Shown: piece after piece, positions 34,464-42,537 of the stretch
How the letters are laid out: each line of letters opens with the position of its first letter
How positions within the stretch are numbered: the first letter of the stretch is position 1
Source of the DNA: UBA1926 sp036732005
GTDB taxonomy: Bacteria > Planctomycetota > Phycisphaerae > Phycisphaerales > UBA1924
Length of the DNA: 64,000 bases
Direction of reading: 5' to 3'
NCBI GenBank assembly: GCA_036732005.1
Contig: DAINDF010000001.1
Coordinates: forward strand, 620,001-684,000
The notes under the pieces: model-generated
Seen by the model: the letters and a program-made list of their open reading frames with translations, nothing else
Database searches by the model: none
What the model was told of the DNA's origin: nothing
Translations under genes and position numbers: made by a program

Positions 34464-34639
34464 GACGCGGTGCTCTCCCGGTTCGTCAGCATCTCCTGCC
34501 GGATCTCCTGGGCCGCGTTCTTGATGTCCTGCATCGTCTTGCGGACCCGCGTGCCCGCGGCCTTGTTCCCGCCCTTGGCCTTGTTGTAGTCGTCTCGGGC
34601 CGATTCCACGAGTTGGGCGAGCTTCTCGAGTGAGTCCAC
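34460..34639 (-). CDS. Small Hc1-like histone H1 protein
   Basis: A 59-residue protein matching the N-terminal helical domain of chlamydial histone Hc1: LAQLVESARDDYNKA, GGNKAAGTRVRKTMQDI, AAQEIRQEML. Such mini-proteins are typical of planctomycetes and are presumed nucleoid-associated, but this one lacks the long Lys-rich tail of Hc1. GTG at 34639 has AGGTGA about 5 bases upstream. It opens a chain of overlapping genes (histone-like, FabZ-like, UvrC-like, isomerase). Confidence 0.82.
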   Translation of the reverse strand: MDSLEKLAQLVESARDDYNKAKGGNKAAGTRVRKTMQDIKNAAQEIRQEMLTNRESTAS

Positions 34640-34737
34640 GGGTCACCTGCTTTCTGTCTCGGAGTCCGGCGGCCCACGCCGCCCGCTTGGGGCATTTTGG
34701 CGGGCACCTTCCCCGTGTCCACACCCGACCCGCGATC

Positions 34738-35967
34738 TCATGCAAGATGCCCTAAAGTGGGGATGATCTTACACAGCCGTCCCCGGGCCGCCTCGAGGTA
34801 CACCCGGTTGTTCTCCTGCCCCAGGAACGCAGGAGAGGTCGCCCCCATCAGCACACGCCGGATGTCCGCCAATTCCAGGTCGGCCTCGTCGGCGCTCAGG
34901 CCCAGCGCCAGCCGGTGCCGCCCCAGCGCCTCGACCGGGTTGACCCCGCCCAGCGCGTTCTCTCGCCCCCAGTACAGCCGCTCGAGATACAACGCGTCCT
35001 CGACCCAGTGCCCGGGATGCACCAGCGCCAGGTCGATCAGCACGCCGCAGCGATCCTCGGGGCAGGTCTCGTCGCAACGGATCATCGCGTTGCCCGGGTG
35101 GAGGTCGCCGTGGCACCACGAATCGACGGGCCGCCCGTGCCAGCGTTCGAGCAGCCCGGGCAGCAGCCCGGTGACCCGGTCGATCAACTCGATCCACTCA
35201 CCGGCGCCCTCGAGGTCGTTGTCCTCGCACGACTGCCGCGCCCGGGCCAGCACCTTGACCCAGTCGAGCCCGAGCGTGAGTTGCACCCGCTCCAGGGGCC
35301 TGCTCTCGAGCGCGAGTTTGTGGAATAGCGCCGCGGCGGCGAACAGCTTCTCGAGCGACTCGGGGTTCATCTCCTTGGAGATGGGCCGGCCCGAGACCTT
35401 CTCGACCACCAGCCACGCGATGTCGTACCCCCCCAGTTCGGTCCCGCTCGCCAGGACCCGGGGCACCGGCAGGTGACGGCAGGCCTCGCTGCGCCACCAC
35501 ATCGGGTCAACCTCCCCGAGCCGCACCGACCAGTCGTATTCCCTGAACCCCACGGGCACCTTGGCGATCGCCCCGACAACGCTCCCGTCGGGGAGCCGCC
35601 AGGAGGTGAACCCCGTCGCCGCCCCGCTCTTCTGCCAGGGGCTCTGGAACCAGTCGATGTCGCCCAGGCGATCGCCGCAGGCCTCGTGGAGCGCCGGGCC
35701 CAGCGAGACGCCGAGCGACTCGACCTCGTCCCGCGTGGTGTACTTCGGCGCCGCCTGGTCCGATTCCCCCGTGTCGCCGATCTGGCCCGGGGCGCCAGCC
35801 GGCGCGGGGGTGTACCTCCGCGGGAGATGCTCGCCGGATTTGCCGTTCGCGTGAGAAAGGGTGCCGTTGGGCGGAGGCGGGCTGTCAGGCGGACTGGATC
35901 CCGGGCGGACGCCGGGGGCATGTTCGTGACGCGCCTGCTCGAACGGTCGGCTCTGCCCCGCGGTCAT
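34738..35967 (-). CDS. Aminoglycoside-phosphotransferase-family kinase
   Basis: A 409-residue protein kinase-like-fold enzyme. After a ~75-residue low-complexity Pro/Gly/Ser region come the nucleotide-binding part (residues ~95-170) and the catalytic loop SWCHGDLHPGNAMI (~284), then the metal-binding LIDLALVHPGHWVED (~309). Members phosphorylate antibiotics, choline, fructosamines or other small molecules; the substrate here is unknown. ATG at 35967 has GGAGG 5-8 bases upstream. Confidence 0.8.
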   Translation of the reverse strand: MTAGQSRPFEQARHEHAPGVRPGSSPPDSPPPPNGTLSHANGKSGEHLPRRYTPAPAGAPGQIGDTGESDQAAPKYTTRDEVESLGVSLGPALHEACGDRLGDIDWFQSPWQKSGAATGFTSWRLPDGSVVGAIAKVPVGFREYDWSVRLGEVDPMWWRSEACRHLPVPRVLASGTELGGYDIAWLVVEKVSGRPISKEMNPESLEKLFAAAALFHKLALESRPLERVQLTLGLDWVKVLARARQSCEDNDLEGAGEWIELIDRVTGLLPGLLERWHGRPVDSWCHGDLHPGNAMIRCDETCPEDRCGVLIDLALVHPGHWVEDALYLERLYWGRENALGGVNPVEALGRHRLALGLSADEADLELADIRRVLMGATSPAFLGQENNRVYLEAARGRLCKIIPTLGHLA

Positions 35968-36003
35968 GCACCCTCCGTGGGCCGATGGGGAACCCAGAAC
36001 AGC

Positions 36004-36840
36004 CTAGCGTCGCGGGCAGGCCCGTGCCAGCGATTCGATGCGATCGGGGGGCAAGGCCTCGATCCGATCGGTCAGGGCGATGTTCTCGGGCCAGACCTCG
36101 GGCGTCAGGTCCAGCGAACGAAGCAGCCCCCCCAGCTGCTTGCGACGCCCCGCGAAGACCCGCTGACAGAACTCGGCCAGCGCGGCCGCGTCCGCGGTGC
36201 GGGGTGGGTCGAGCCGCTCGAGCCCGACCATCGTGCTGACGACCTTGGGGCGGGGCCAGAAGCACTCGCACGGGAGATTCGCGATCCGCCTCACCCGGGC
36301 CGTGCACCGCGCCACCACGCTGATCGCGCCGTACTCCTTTGACCCGGGCTCGGCGAGCAGCCGGTCGGCGACCTCGCGCTGAATCGTGACGAACAGCCCG
36401 CCGCACGCGGGGCGGGCCGTGAGCAGATGGAGCATCAGCGGCGTCGCGGCCTGGTACGGCAGGTTCGCGACCAGGCGGAACGGGCGATCGCCCAGCGCCC
36501 GGGCCAGTTCCGGCGAGAGGGCCCGCTTGGACGCGAGGCAGTCGCCGTGCACGAGCGTGAACCGGGCCTGATCGGCGAATCGATCGGCCAGCAGGCGCGC
36601 GAGCCCGTCGTCGAGTTCGCAGGCCACGACCTCGCACCCGCGAGCGAGCAGCTCGCCGGTCAGCGTCCCGGTCCCCGGGCCGACCTCGAGCACCAGGTCG
36701 CCCTCGCCGACGCCCGACTCGTCCACGAGTTTGGCGACGAGGTTGCGGTCGATGAGGAAGTTCTGCCCCAGCGACTTCTTGGGCGCCAGCCCGTGCGACT
36801 CGAGCAACGAGCGGATCTCGTGCAGCGTCTGCGCGCTCAC
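36004..36840 (-). CDS. rsmA: 16S rRNA dimethyladenosine transferase
   Basis: Dimethylates two adjacent adenosines near the 3' end of 16S rRNA. The 278-residue protein has PKKSLGQNFLID, the SAM motif LEVGPGTGTLT, ACELDDGLA, the catalytic NLPYQ and the C-terminal PRPKVVSTMV. The GTG at 36840 overlaps the stop of the HAD gene (GTGA), so the two are translationally coupled. Confidence 0.94.
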   Translation of the reverse strand: MSAQTLHEIRSLLESHGLAPKKSLGQNFLIDRNLVAKLVDESGVGEGDLVLEVGPGTGTLTGELLARGCEVVACELDDGLARLLADRFADQARFTLVHGDCLASKRALSPELARALGDRPFRLVANLPYQAATPLMLHLLTARPACGGLFVTIQREVADRLLAEPGSKEYGAISVVARCTARVRRIANLPCECFWPRPKVVSTMVGLERLDPPRTADAAALAEFCQRVFAGRRKQLGGLLRSLDLTPEVWPENIALTDRIEALPPDRIESLARACPRR

Positions 36841-37724
36841 CACGCGCCCTCCAGGATCCGCTCGATCGCGCGCGCGACCCCGGACCGGTGGTTCGCCTCG
36901 GTGGTGCGGTCCGCCGCGTCGAGCACGGCCGGGACGGCGTTGCCCATCGCCACGCCCAGCCCGGCGCGCCGGATCATCTCGAGGTCGTTCACCTCGTCCC
37001 CGATCGCGGCGATCTGCTCTCGCGCGACGCCCAGTTCCGCCGCGTAGCGCTCGATCGCGGGCCACTTCCCCGCCGAGGCGTCGAAGGCCTCGAGGATGTG
37101 CACCGTTCGCTCGGCGGCGCCGGTGATGCCGGGGCCGACCACGGCCTTGAACGCGTGCATCACCACGCGGTCGCCCAGGTCCCGCTGCATCACACCGGCG
37201 AGCGCCTGGCTCTGGGCCGCGTCGGCGCACATGCCGACACGGATCGTGTGCTCGGGATGCTCATCGTCCTCGACGCGGGCGGCGTAGCGCACGCGCACGC
37301 CCATCTTCTCGAACCACCACAGCGTCACCGGGTCGGGCCGGACCTCGCCCCCGCCCGTGACCACGAGGTAGTCGTACCCCGCGGGCGAGGGGTCCTTGAG
37401 CACCAGCGCCGCGTGCCCGGCGCCGAGCAAGAGATCGACGGTACGGGCCACCAGGGGGGCGGCCATCGGGACCCGGCGGATGGTCTCGCCCGAGACCGGG
37501 TCGGCGGTGATCGCCCCGCCCGCGACGATCACCGGATCGACCTGGTCCAACCGGTCCAGATACCGCCGGCACTCGACCAGGCCCCGGCCCGTGCAGACCA
37601 CCACACGCACGCCCTCGCGGCGGGCGCGGCGGACCGCCTCGATGTTGTCGGCGGTCAGCTCGGCGTGGTCGTCGAGCAGCGTGCCGTCGAGGTCGAGCGC
37701 GAGCAGGCGGTAGCGGGCGGGCAT
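36837..37724 (-). CDS. HAD-superfamily (Cof-type) phosphatase
   Basis: A 295-residue HAD hydrolase with a Cof-type cap. Motif I LALDLDGTLLD, motif II CTGR, motif III Lys in the KWPAIERYAAELG region and motif IV AIGDEVNDLEMI are all present. Members dephosphorylate sugar phosphates or cofactors such as flavin or pyridoxal phosphate. ATG at 37724 is preferred over a GTG 21 bases earlier because a TACGCT hexamer lies 6 bases before it. Coupled to rsmA. Confidence 0.87.
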   Translation of the reverse strand: MPARYRLLALDLDGTLLDDHAELTADNIEAVRRARREGVRVVVCTGRGLVECRRYLDRLDQVDPVIVAGGAITADPVSGETIRRVPMAAPLVARTVDLLLGAGHAALVLKDPSPAGYDYLVVTGGGEVRPDPVTLWWFEKMGVRVRYAARVEDDEHPEHTIRVGMCADAAQSQALAGVMQRDLGDRVVMHAFKAVVGPGITGAAERTVHILEAFDASAGKWPAIERYAAELGVAREQIAAIGDEVNDLEMIRRAGLGVAMGNAVPAVLDAADRTTEANHRSGVARAIERILEGAW

Positions 37725-37730
37725 GCCGCC

Positions 37731-37736
37731 AGCGTA
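37731..37736 (-). promoter_or_regulatory. Start-proximal -10 hexamer TACGCT
   Basis: TACGCT ends 6 bases before the ATG at 37724 of the HAD gene. No Shine-Dalgarno sequence. Confidence 0.55.
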
Positions 37737-37779
37737 CGCCGGCACCGGCGCCCCATGCGGCCGGGCCCTCGGGGCGGGC

Positions 37780-39165
37780 TCAGCAATCCGCGTCGTCCAT
37801 CCCGCGGCAGAGCCGCTCGGCGCCGGGGCCCAGGGTGATCGCGTTCTTGCCCTGCCTCTTGGACTGGCAGGCGAGGTCGTCGGCCTTGCAGAGCAGCGTC
37901 TCGGCGTCGTGCCCGTCCCACGGGTACGCGGCCAGACCGCCCGAGATCGTCAGCACGCCGGGCGCATCGGCCCCGAGCTTCGGGAACCGGCGCTCGGCGA
38001 TCTGCCGCTGCACACGCTTGGCGAGCACATAGACCGACTCGGGGGGACGGCTCCCCGATTCCCGCGGGCCCTGCGGGTCGTCGAAGATCACGGCGAACTC
38101 GTCGCCCCCGATGCGGCAGACGCGGTCGGAGGGGCGGACGGAGGTCTTGAGCGCCCGCACCGTCTCGATCAGGATTTCGTCCCCGGCGAGGTGCCCGAAG
38201 CGGTCGTTGTACTGCTTGAACCCGTCGATGTCGAAGACGAGCACCGTCACCGTGCGTCGCGTGGCCCGGGCCCGGTCGATCGCCGAGGTCAGGAACCCGT
38301 CGAAATACCGCCGGTTCCACGCGCCCGTCAGTGGGTCGGTGAACGCGGCCTTGCGGAGCGACTGCTGCCGCTCCTGCGCCGCGAGCCACGCGGCGAGCCA
38401 GTCCGCGTGCGCACGGAGCCGGTCCGCCGCCGAACGCGTCGAGGTGGTCCGCAGCAGCCCGTACCGCTTCGAGCCCTGCGCCACCCAGGCGAACATGTCC
38501 GCGGGGAGGCCCGGGTCCGACGCGCCCTCCAGTTCCACGAACGAGAGATCGCCGATCCCCGCCCGCTCGCGGATCAGCGCGAGCCCCGCGCGGAGCAACG
38601 CCGCCGAGCCGTTCGCCAGCTCGCCGAGCATCGCCGCGTCCCCGACGGTGATCGGGGCCGACCGGGGCGAGGGGGGGGCCGCCCGCGCGACGACCACCGT
38701 GGGCTCCTCGGGCGTCTGCGGGGGAAGCTCGATCCGGGCGGGGCCCCTGTCCGCGTCGTCGGGTTCGCCCCGGGGCGCCGACGCATCGCCGATCGCGGCC
38801 CGGAGCGCCTCGGGGGTCGATCCCGGGTTGAGCACGGCGTCGTACGACGCGCCGTCCGGACCTGCTGAGCCCACCCGAACCAGCCGCACCGCGGGGTTGG
38901 CCTCACGCATGGCGGCGAGGAACGCGGCGTGGTGCGACTCGGGCTCGGCCCCCTGCCCCACCACCACCACGGTCGGCACGCCCTGCGAAGCCGCGGGGGG
39001 CGAGGCGACCTCGCCGACCGCTTCGAGCGGCGTGCGCGCGCGCACGAGCTCGACCGCCGCGTCGTCGCGGAGCGCCGCGTCGAAGCCGGTGCGGCCCAGC
39101 AGCACCACGCGCATCGCGCCCTGGCGTTCGGCCGGCTTGGGTTTGGCGCCGCGGTTCGTGCTCAT
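37780..39165 (-). CDS. Diguanylate cyclase
   Basis: A 461-residue protein that should make c-di-GMP. The C-terminal GGDEF domain is intact: DPLTGAWNRRYFD, FDIDGFKQYND, and RIGGDEFAVIF. A product-inhibition site RPSD lies five residues before the GGDEF motif. The N-terminal ~120 residues look like a receiver-type fold (MRVVLLGRTG, VVVVGQG) but I see no phospho-acceptor Asp. A middle region (~165-270) may be a GAF-like sensor. ATGA overlap with the upstream gene indicates coupling. Confidence 0.88.
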   Translation of the reverse strand: MSTNRGAKPKPAERQGAMRVVLLGRTGFDAALRDDAAVELVRARTPLEAVGEVASPPAASQGVPTVVVVGQGAEPESHHAAFLAAMREANPAVRLVRVGSAGPDGASYDAVLNPGSTPEALRAAIGDASAPRGEPDDADRGPARIELPPQTPEEPTVVVARAAPPSPRSAPITVGDAAMLGELANGSAALLRAGLALIRERAGIGDLSFVELEGASDPGLPADMFAWVAQGSKRYGLLRTTSTRSAADRLRAHADWLAAWLAAQERQQSLRKAAFTDPLTGAWNRRYFDGFLTSAIDRARATRRTVTVLVFDIDGFKQYNDRFGHLAGDEILIETVRALKTSVRPSDRVCRIGGDEFAVIFDDPQGPRESGSRPPESVYVLAKRVQRQIAERRFPKLGADAPGVLTISGGLAAYPWDGHDAETLLCKADDLACQSKRQGKNAITLGPGAERLCRGMDDADC

Positions 39166-39782
39166 CCGTGCCCGCCGTTCCGTCCTTCGTTGTCGTGCTC
39201 GTCGTTCAGGAGCATCGCCAGTTCTTCATCGGTCAGCAGCGCCCCCTCCTCCGGCTCGGGGGGGCCCGGGGGTGTTGTACGCCCGCGGGAGGCCCGGGGA
39301 TCGTCCCCCCCGGCAAGTGGCGACTTCTCGGACCCCTCCGCGTCGTCGCCAGCGTTCACGATCCGCAGCGTCGGCGCCGACTCGGGCAGGGGGAGCGAAG
39401 GCTCGGCGTCTGACCGCGTGCGACGGTCGCGCCGCCAGCGCGCCAGGTCGGCGTCGTTGATCTCCCTCACCTGTTCAGGCGGAGCGGAGGTGTACAGCCA
39501 GCACACCGATTTCGGGGCGTACGCCTGCACCGCGTCGACCACCTCGGCCGGGTTGGCGAGGTGTCCCGGCTCGGCGATCAGAAGGATACTGAGGGTCACG
39601 CCGCTGGTCCGGTCGTGGCGGCAGACCGCGGCAAGGGCGGCGTAGGCGTCGGTCACTGGGTGGACCCGGATGCCCTTGTTGCCGAGGGCGCGGCAGAGGC
39701 GCAGGGGGGTCTCGGTGCCGGCCTCGTGGAGCAGCACGCAGGCGAGTTCGCCCACTGGATGTGGTGGTTCAACCCCCGACAC
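39162..39782 (-). CDS. Receiver-like protein coupled to the diguanylate cyclase
   Basis: A 206-residue protein of unknown function. Residues ~10-120 show an alternating hydrophobic pattern like a response-regulator receiver (ACVLLHEAG, LSILLIAEP, SVCWLYTSAP) without a clear phospho-acceptor Asp. The C-terminal ~85 residues are low-complexity and acidic, ending in a short helix LTDEELAMLLNDE. The stop overlaps the cyclase ATG by 4 bases, so the two products probably act together. GTG at 39782 follows a TACACT hexamer. Confidence 0.65.
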   Translation of the reverse strand: MSGVEPPHPVGELACVLLHEAGTETPLRLCRALGNKGIRVHPVTDAYAALAAVCRHDRTSGVTLSILLIAEPGHLANPAEVVDAVQAYAPKSVCWLYTSAPPEQVREINDADLARWRRDRRTRSDAEPSLPLPESAPTLRIVNAGDDAEGSEKSPLAGGDDPRASRGRTTPPGPPEPEEGALLTDEELAMLLNDEHDNEGRNGGHG

Positions 39783-39788
39783 AGGTGA

Positions 39789-39794
39789 AGTGTA
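39789..39794 (-). promoter_or_regulatory. Start-proximal -10 hexamer TACACT
   Basis: TACACT ends 6 bases before the GTG at 39782. This fixes a leaderless start for the two-gene c-di-GMP operon. Confidence 0.55.
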
Positions 39795-39887
39795 TTTGGT
39801 CCCGGGCGGTCCGCGGAGGGGATCGTTCGAGAAGTTGCGGCGAAAGTCCGAGAACCCGGGGGCTCCCGCCGGCGGGGGCGGGGAGGG

Positions 39888-41018
39888 TCAACCGCCGAGG
39901 AGGGCCCGGGCGATCGCGTCGGCGCCGTCGGCGGGGCCGAGGCGGGTGAGGGCGTCGGCGATCGCTTGCCGGTGGACCGAGTCGGCGAGCAGAGCGAGCA
40001 AGGCGGGGGCGTTGTCGCGGAAATTGGCGGCGGGGTCGATCCGGTCTACGCCGAGCAGGGCGGCGCCCCGCTCGGCGAGGGGGAGGGCGTTGCGTCGCTG
40101 GTGCTGGTCCTTGTGGTAGGGATAGGGCAGAAAGAGCGTGGGGGTGCGTGTGGCCCAGGACTCGGCGACGGTGCCGGCGCCGGCCCGGCCGACGGCGGCG
40201 TCGGCGGCGGCCCACGCGGGCCCCATCGCGGCGAAGGTGGGCTCGACACGGGCCGGGATCTGGAGATCCTGATAATGGCGGGTCATGGCGTCGGCGTGAT
40301 CGGCGCCGCTCTGGTGGAGGATCTGCCACCGTTGGTCCTTGAGAGCCTCGGCGTGGGCCTGGGTGAAGAGGATCATGAAGGCGTTGATGGTGCGCGCGCC
40401 CTGGCTCCCGCCGGTCACGAGGAGCGTGGGGGCGTCGGGGTCAAGGCCGAGCGTTTGGCGGGCCTCGCGCGGGTCGATCGGTTCGAGCACGGACCGGCGC
40501 ACGATCGGGGGCGTGACCGTCCACGCGACGCCGCGGGGCGCGTCGGGGGCGGCGACCACGGCGAAGCGCGGCCGGGCCCTTCGGGCGATCCACCGGTTGG
40601 CGAGGCCCGGGACGGCGTCGAGGTTGACGAGGGCGACGGGGCAGCGCTCGGCTCGGGCGGCCTGGACGGCGGGGGCGGCGACGAACCCGCCCATCGCGAC
40701 CAGGGAGACCTCGGCGCCGGCGGCGCGCTCTTCCTGGATAAGGGCGCGGACGCGGCGGAGCGAGGGGCCCCACGAGCGGGCGAGCGCGGCGAGCATGCGG
40801 GGGCGGGCGCCGAAGGGGCGGGCGGCGATGGGGACAAAGGCGTCGGTCTGATGCTCGGCGACGGCGCGGGCGAGCAGGTCGGCGTCGAGCGGGCGGTCGG
40901 AACAGACGACGGTCGTGCGCACGGGGGTGATCGCAAGGAGCGCCTCGGCGATGGCGAGGGCGGGGAAGATGTGCCCCCCGGTGCCGCCGCCGGCGAAGAT
41001 GAGCGATCGGACGGTCAT
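39888..41018 (-). CDS. murG: UDP-GlcNAc:lipid I N-acetylglucosaminyltransferase
   Basis: Converts lipid I to lipid II at the inner face of the membrane. The 376-residue protein has GGGTGGHIFPALAIAEAL at the N terminus, the MGGFVAAPAV stretch, VTGGSQGARTIN between the domains, and GRAGAGTVAE with LPYPYHKDQHQRRNA in the donor site. The ATG overlaps the ftsW stop (ATGA), which is the usual ftsW-murG order of the division/cell-wall cluster. Confidence 0.94.
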   Translation of the reverse strand: MTVRSLIFAGGGTGGHIFPALAIAEALLAITPVRTTVVCSDRPLDADLLARAVAEHQTDAFVPIAARPFGARPRMLAALARSWGPSLRRVRALIQEERAAGAEVSLVAMGGFVAAPAVQAARAERCPVALVNLDAVPGLANRWIARRARPRFAVVAAPDAPRGVAWTVTPPIVRRSVLEPIDPREARQTLGLDPDAPTLLVTGGSQGARTINAFMILFTQAHAEALKDQRWQILHQSGADHADAMTRHYQDLQIPARVEPTFAAMGPAWAAADAAVGRAGAGTVAESWATRTPTLFLPYPYHKDQHQRRNALPLAERGAALLGVDRIDPAANFRDNAPALLALLADSVHRQAIADALTRLGPADGADAIARALLGG

Positions 41019-42241
41019 GCGGTCGCGAGGCCGGCGTGGAGATGGGCGTCGTCGGTGGTTGCTCTTCGGCGTCTGGCGTCGCGGTCGATGGCGACGACGA
41101 GGCCGAGGGAGGCGGCGGTGAGGACCCACCCGGTGCCTCCCGAGGAGAGAAGGGGGAGGGCGATGCCCTTGGTGGGCCCGAGGCCGGTGACGACGACGAG
41201 GTTGATCATCGCCTGGCAGAGGACCGTGGCGAGGACGCCGGCGGCGATGGTCCGGAGGATGGGTCGGGGCTGGTCGCGGACGACGCCGGCGAGGGCCCAG
41301 GCGAGGACGATGTAGAGGGCGATGATGGCGGCGGCGCCGGCGAGGCCGGTCTCTTCGCAGATGACGGCGAAGAGGAAGTCGGTGGTGTCCTCGGGGAGGT
41401 ATCCGAACTTCTGGATGCCGTGCCCGAGCCCGCGCCCGGCGATCCCGCCCCCGGCGACGGTGCTCATGGCCTGGATCATGTGGTAGCCGGAGCCCCGGGG
41501 ATCGGCGAACGGGTCGAGGAAGGACATGATGCGCTCGATGCGGTAGGGGCTGTAGAGGATGGCGGCGAGGACGCCGACAGCGGCGGGCGGGACAAAGAGG
41601 AGGAAGTGCCAGAACCGGGCGCCCGCGGCGAGGAGGAGGACGGAGGCGGCGACGGCGATGAGGACGCCGGTGCCGAGGTCTTCGAGCACGATGAATCCCG
41701 AGACGAGGGCGATGGCGACGACCGCGGGGAGGAGACCGCCGAAAAACCGGCTGAGGCGTGGGCCGAGGGCGGCGGCGTACCAGGCGAGGAGCGGGATGAT
41801 GGCCCACTTGGCGATCTCGCTGGGCTGGAGCGAGTCGATGCCGGGGAGGGAGATCCACCGGGCGGAGCCGTTGACGGAGCGTCCGATTCCGGGGAGGTAG
41901 ACGGTGAAGAGCAGGGCGAGGATGGCGATGACCCCGAACGCGAGGGCGGCGTAGGTGTAGCCGACCGGGGCGTGCGCGGGGGGCAGGATGCGGGCGGCGA
42001 TGGGCCCGACGGGGAGGGCGGCGGCGCAGGCCATGGCGAAGAGGGCGACGGCGAGGTAGACGGCCGAGCGGCTGGTGACGATGGCGCGGGTGTCGAGCAG
42101 GGCGCCGGTCGCGACGGCGTCGAACCCGGCGACACCCTCGGGGACTGGCTGGACCATCATGCCCGCGGAGTTGACCATCACCACCCCGATCACGAGCAGG
42201 GCGAGTGTGCAGAGAAAGACCGCGTGGCCTCGTGTGGGCAT
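41015..42241 (-). CDS. ftsW: FtsW-type SEDS lipid II polymerase
   Basis: A 408-residue SEDS-family glycosyltransferase with about ten helices, which polymerises lipid II for septal peptidoglycan. It shows NGSARWISLPG..QPSEIAKWA, the GTGVLIA segment, GYHMIQAMSTVAGGGIAGRGLG, and FAVICEETGL, ending with ALPLLSSGGTGWV. Proximity to murG argues for FtsW rather than RodA. tRNA-Tyr lies upstream on the same strand, 126 bases away. Confidence 0.92.
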   Translation of the reverse strand: MPTRGHAVFLCTLALLVIGVVMVNSAGMMVQPVPEGVAGFDAVATGALLDTRAIVTSRSAVYLAVALFAMACAAALPVGPIAARILPPAHAPVGYTYAALAFGVIAILALLFTVYLPGIGRSVNGSARWISLPGIDSLQPSEIAKWAIIPLLAWYAAALGPRLSRFFGGLLPAVVAIALVSGFIVLEDLGTGVLIAVAASVLLLAAGARFWHFLLFVPPAAVGVLAAILYSPYRIERIMSFLDPFADPRGSGYHMIQAMSTVAGGGIAGRGLGHGIQKFGYLPEDTTDFLFAVICEETGLAGAAAIIALYIVLAWALAGVVRDQPRPILRTIAAGVLATVLCQAMINLVVVTGLGPTKGIALPLLSSGGTGWVLTAASLGLVVAIDRDARRRRATTDDAHLHAGLATA

Positions 42242-42367
42242 GGGGTGGTTATCGGTAGATCGGGCGGGATCGCTCGAACGGGGAGGGCGGGGCGTCGCGG
42301 GCCCCGCATGGGCCGCCGCTCCGGCGTGGGGAGCGGGCGCAAAGAAAACGCCCCGGGACGGGGCGAA

Positions 42368-42450
42368 TGGGCGCGGCTGGATTCGAACCAGCGAAGGCGT
42401 ACGCCAGCAGATTTACAGTCTGCCCCCTTTGGCCACTTGGGTACACGCCC
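42368..42450 (-). tRNA. tRNA-Tyr (GTA anticodon)
   Basis: An 83-base cloverleaf on the minus strand. The acceptor stem GGGCGTG pairs with CGCGCCC (one G-U), with discriminator A. The anticodon arm is GCAGACTGTAAATCTGC with anticodon GTA. A long variable arm (class II) follows, then the T arm GCTGGTTCGAATCCAGC. CCA is not encoded. The long variable arm is expected for bacterial tRNA-Tyr. Confidence 0.95.
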
Positions 42451-42537
42451 GTCGCCGCGGGTGCGGCGGGGGAGGATGGTAGCCGGGGGGCGCGGCGGGA
42501 TTCAACCGGTTGGCCGCGGGTTCGGCGGGGCGTGATC

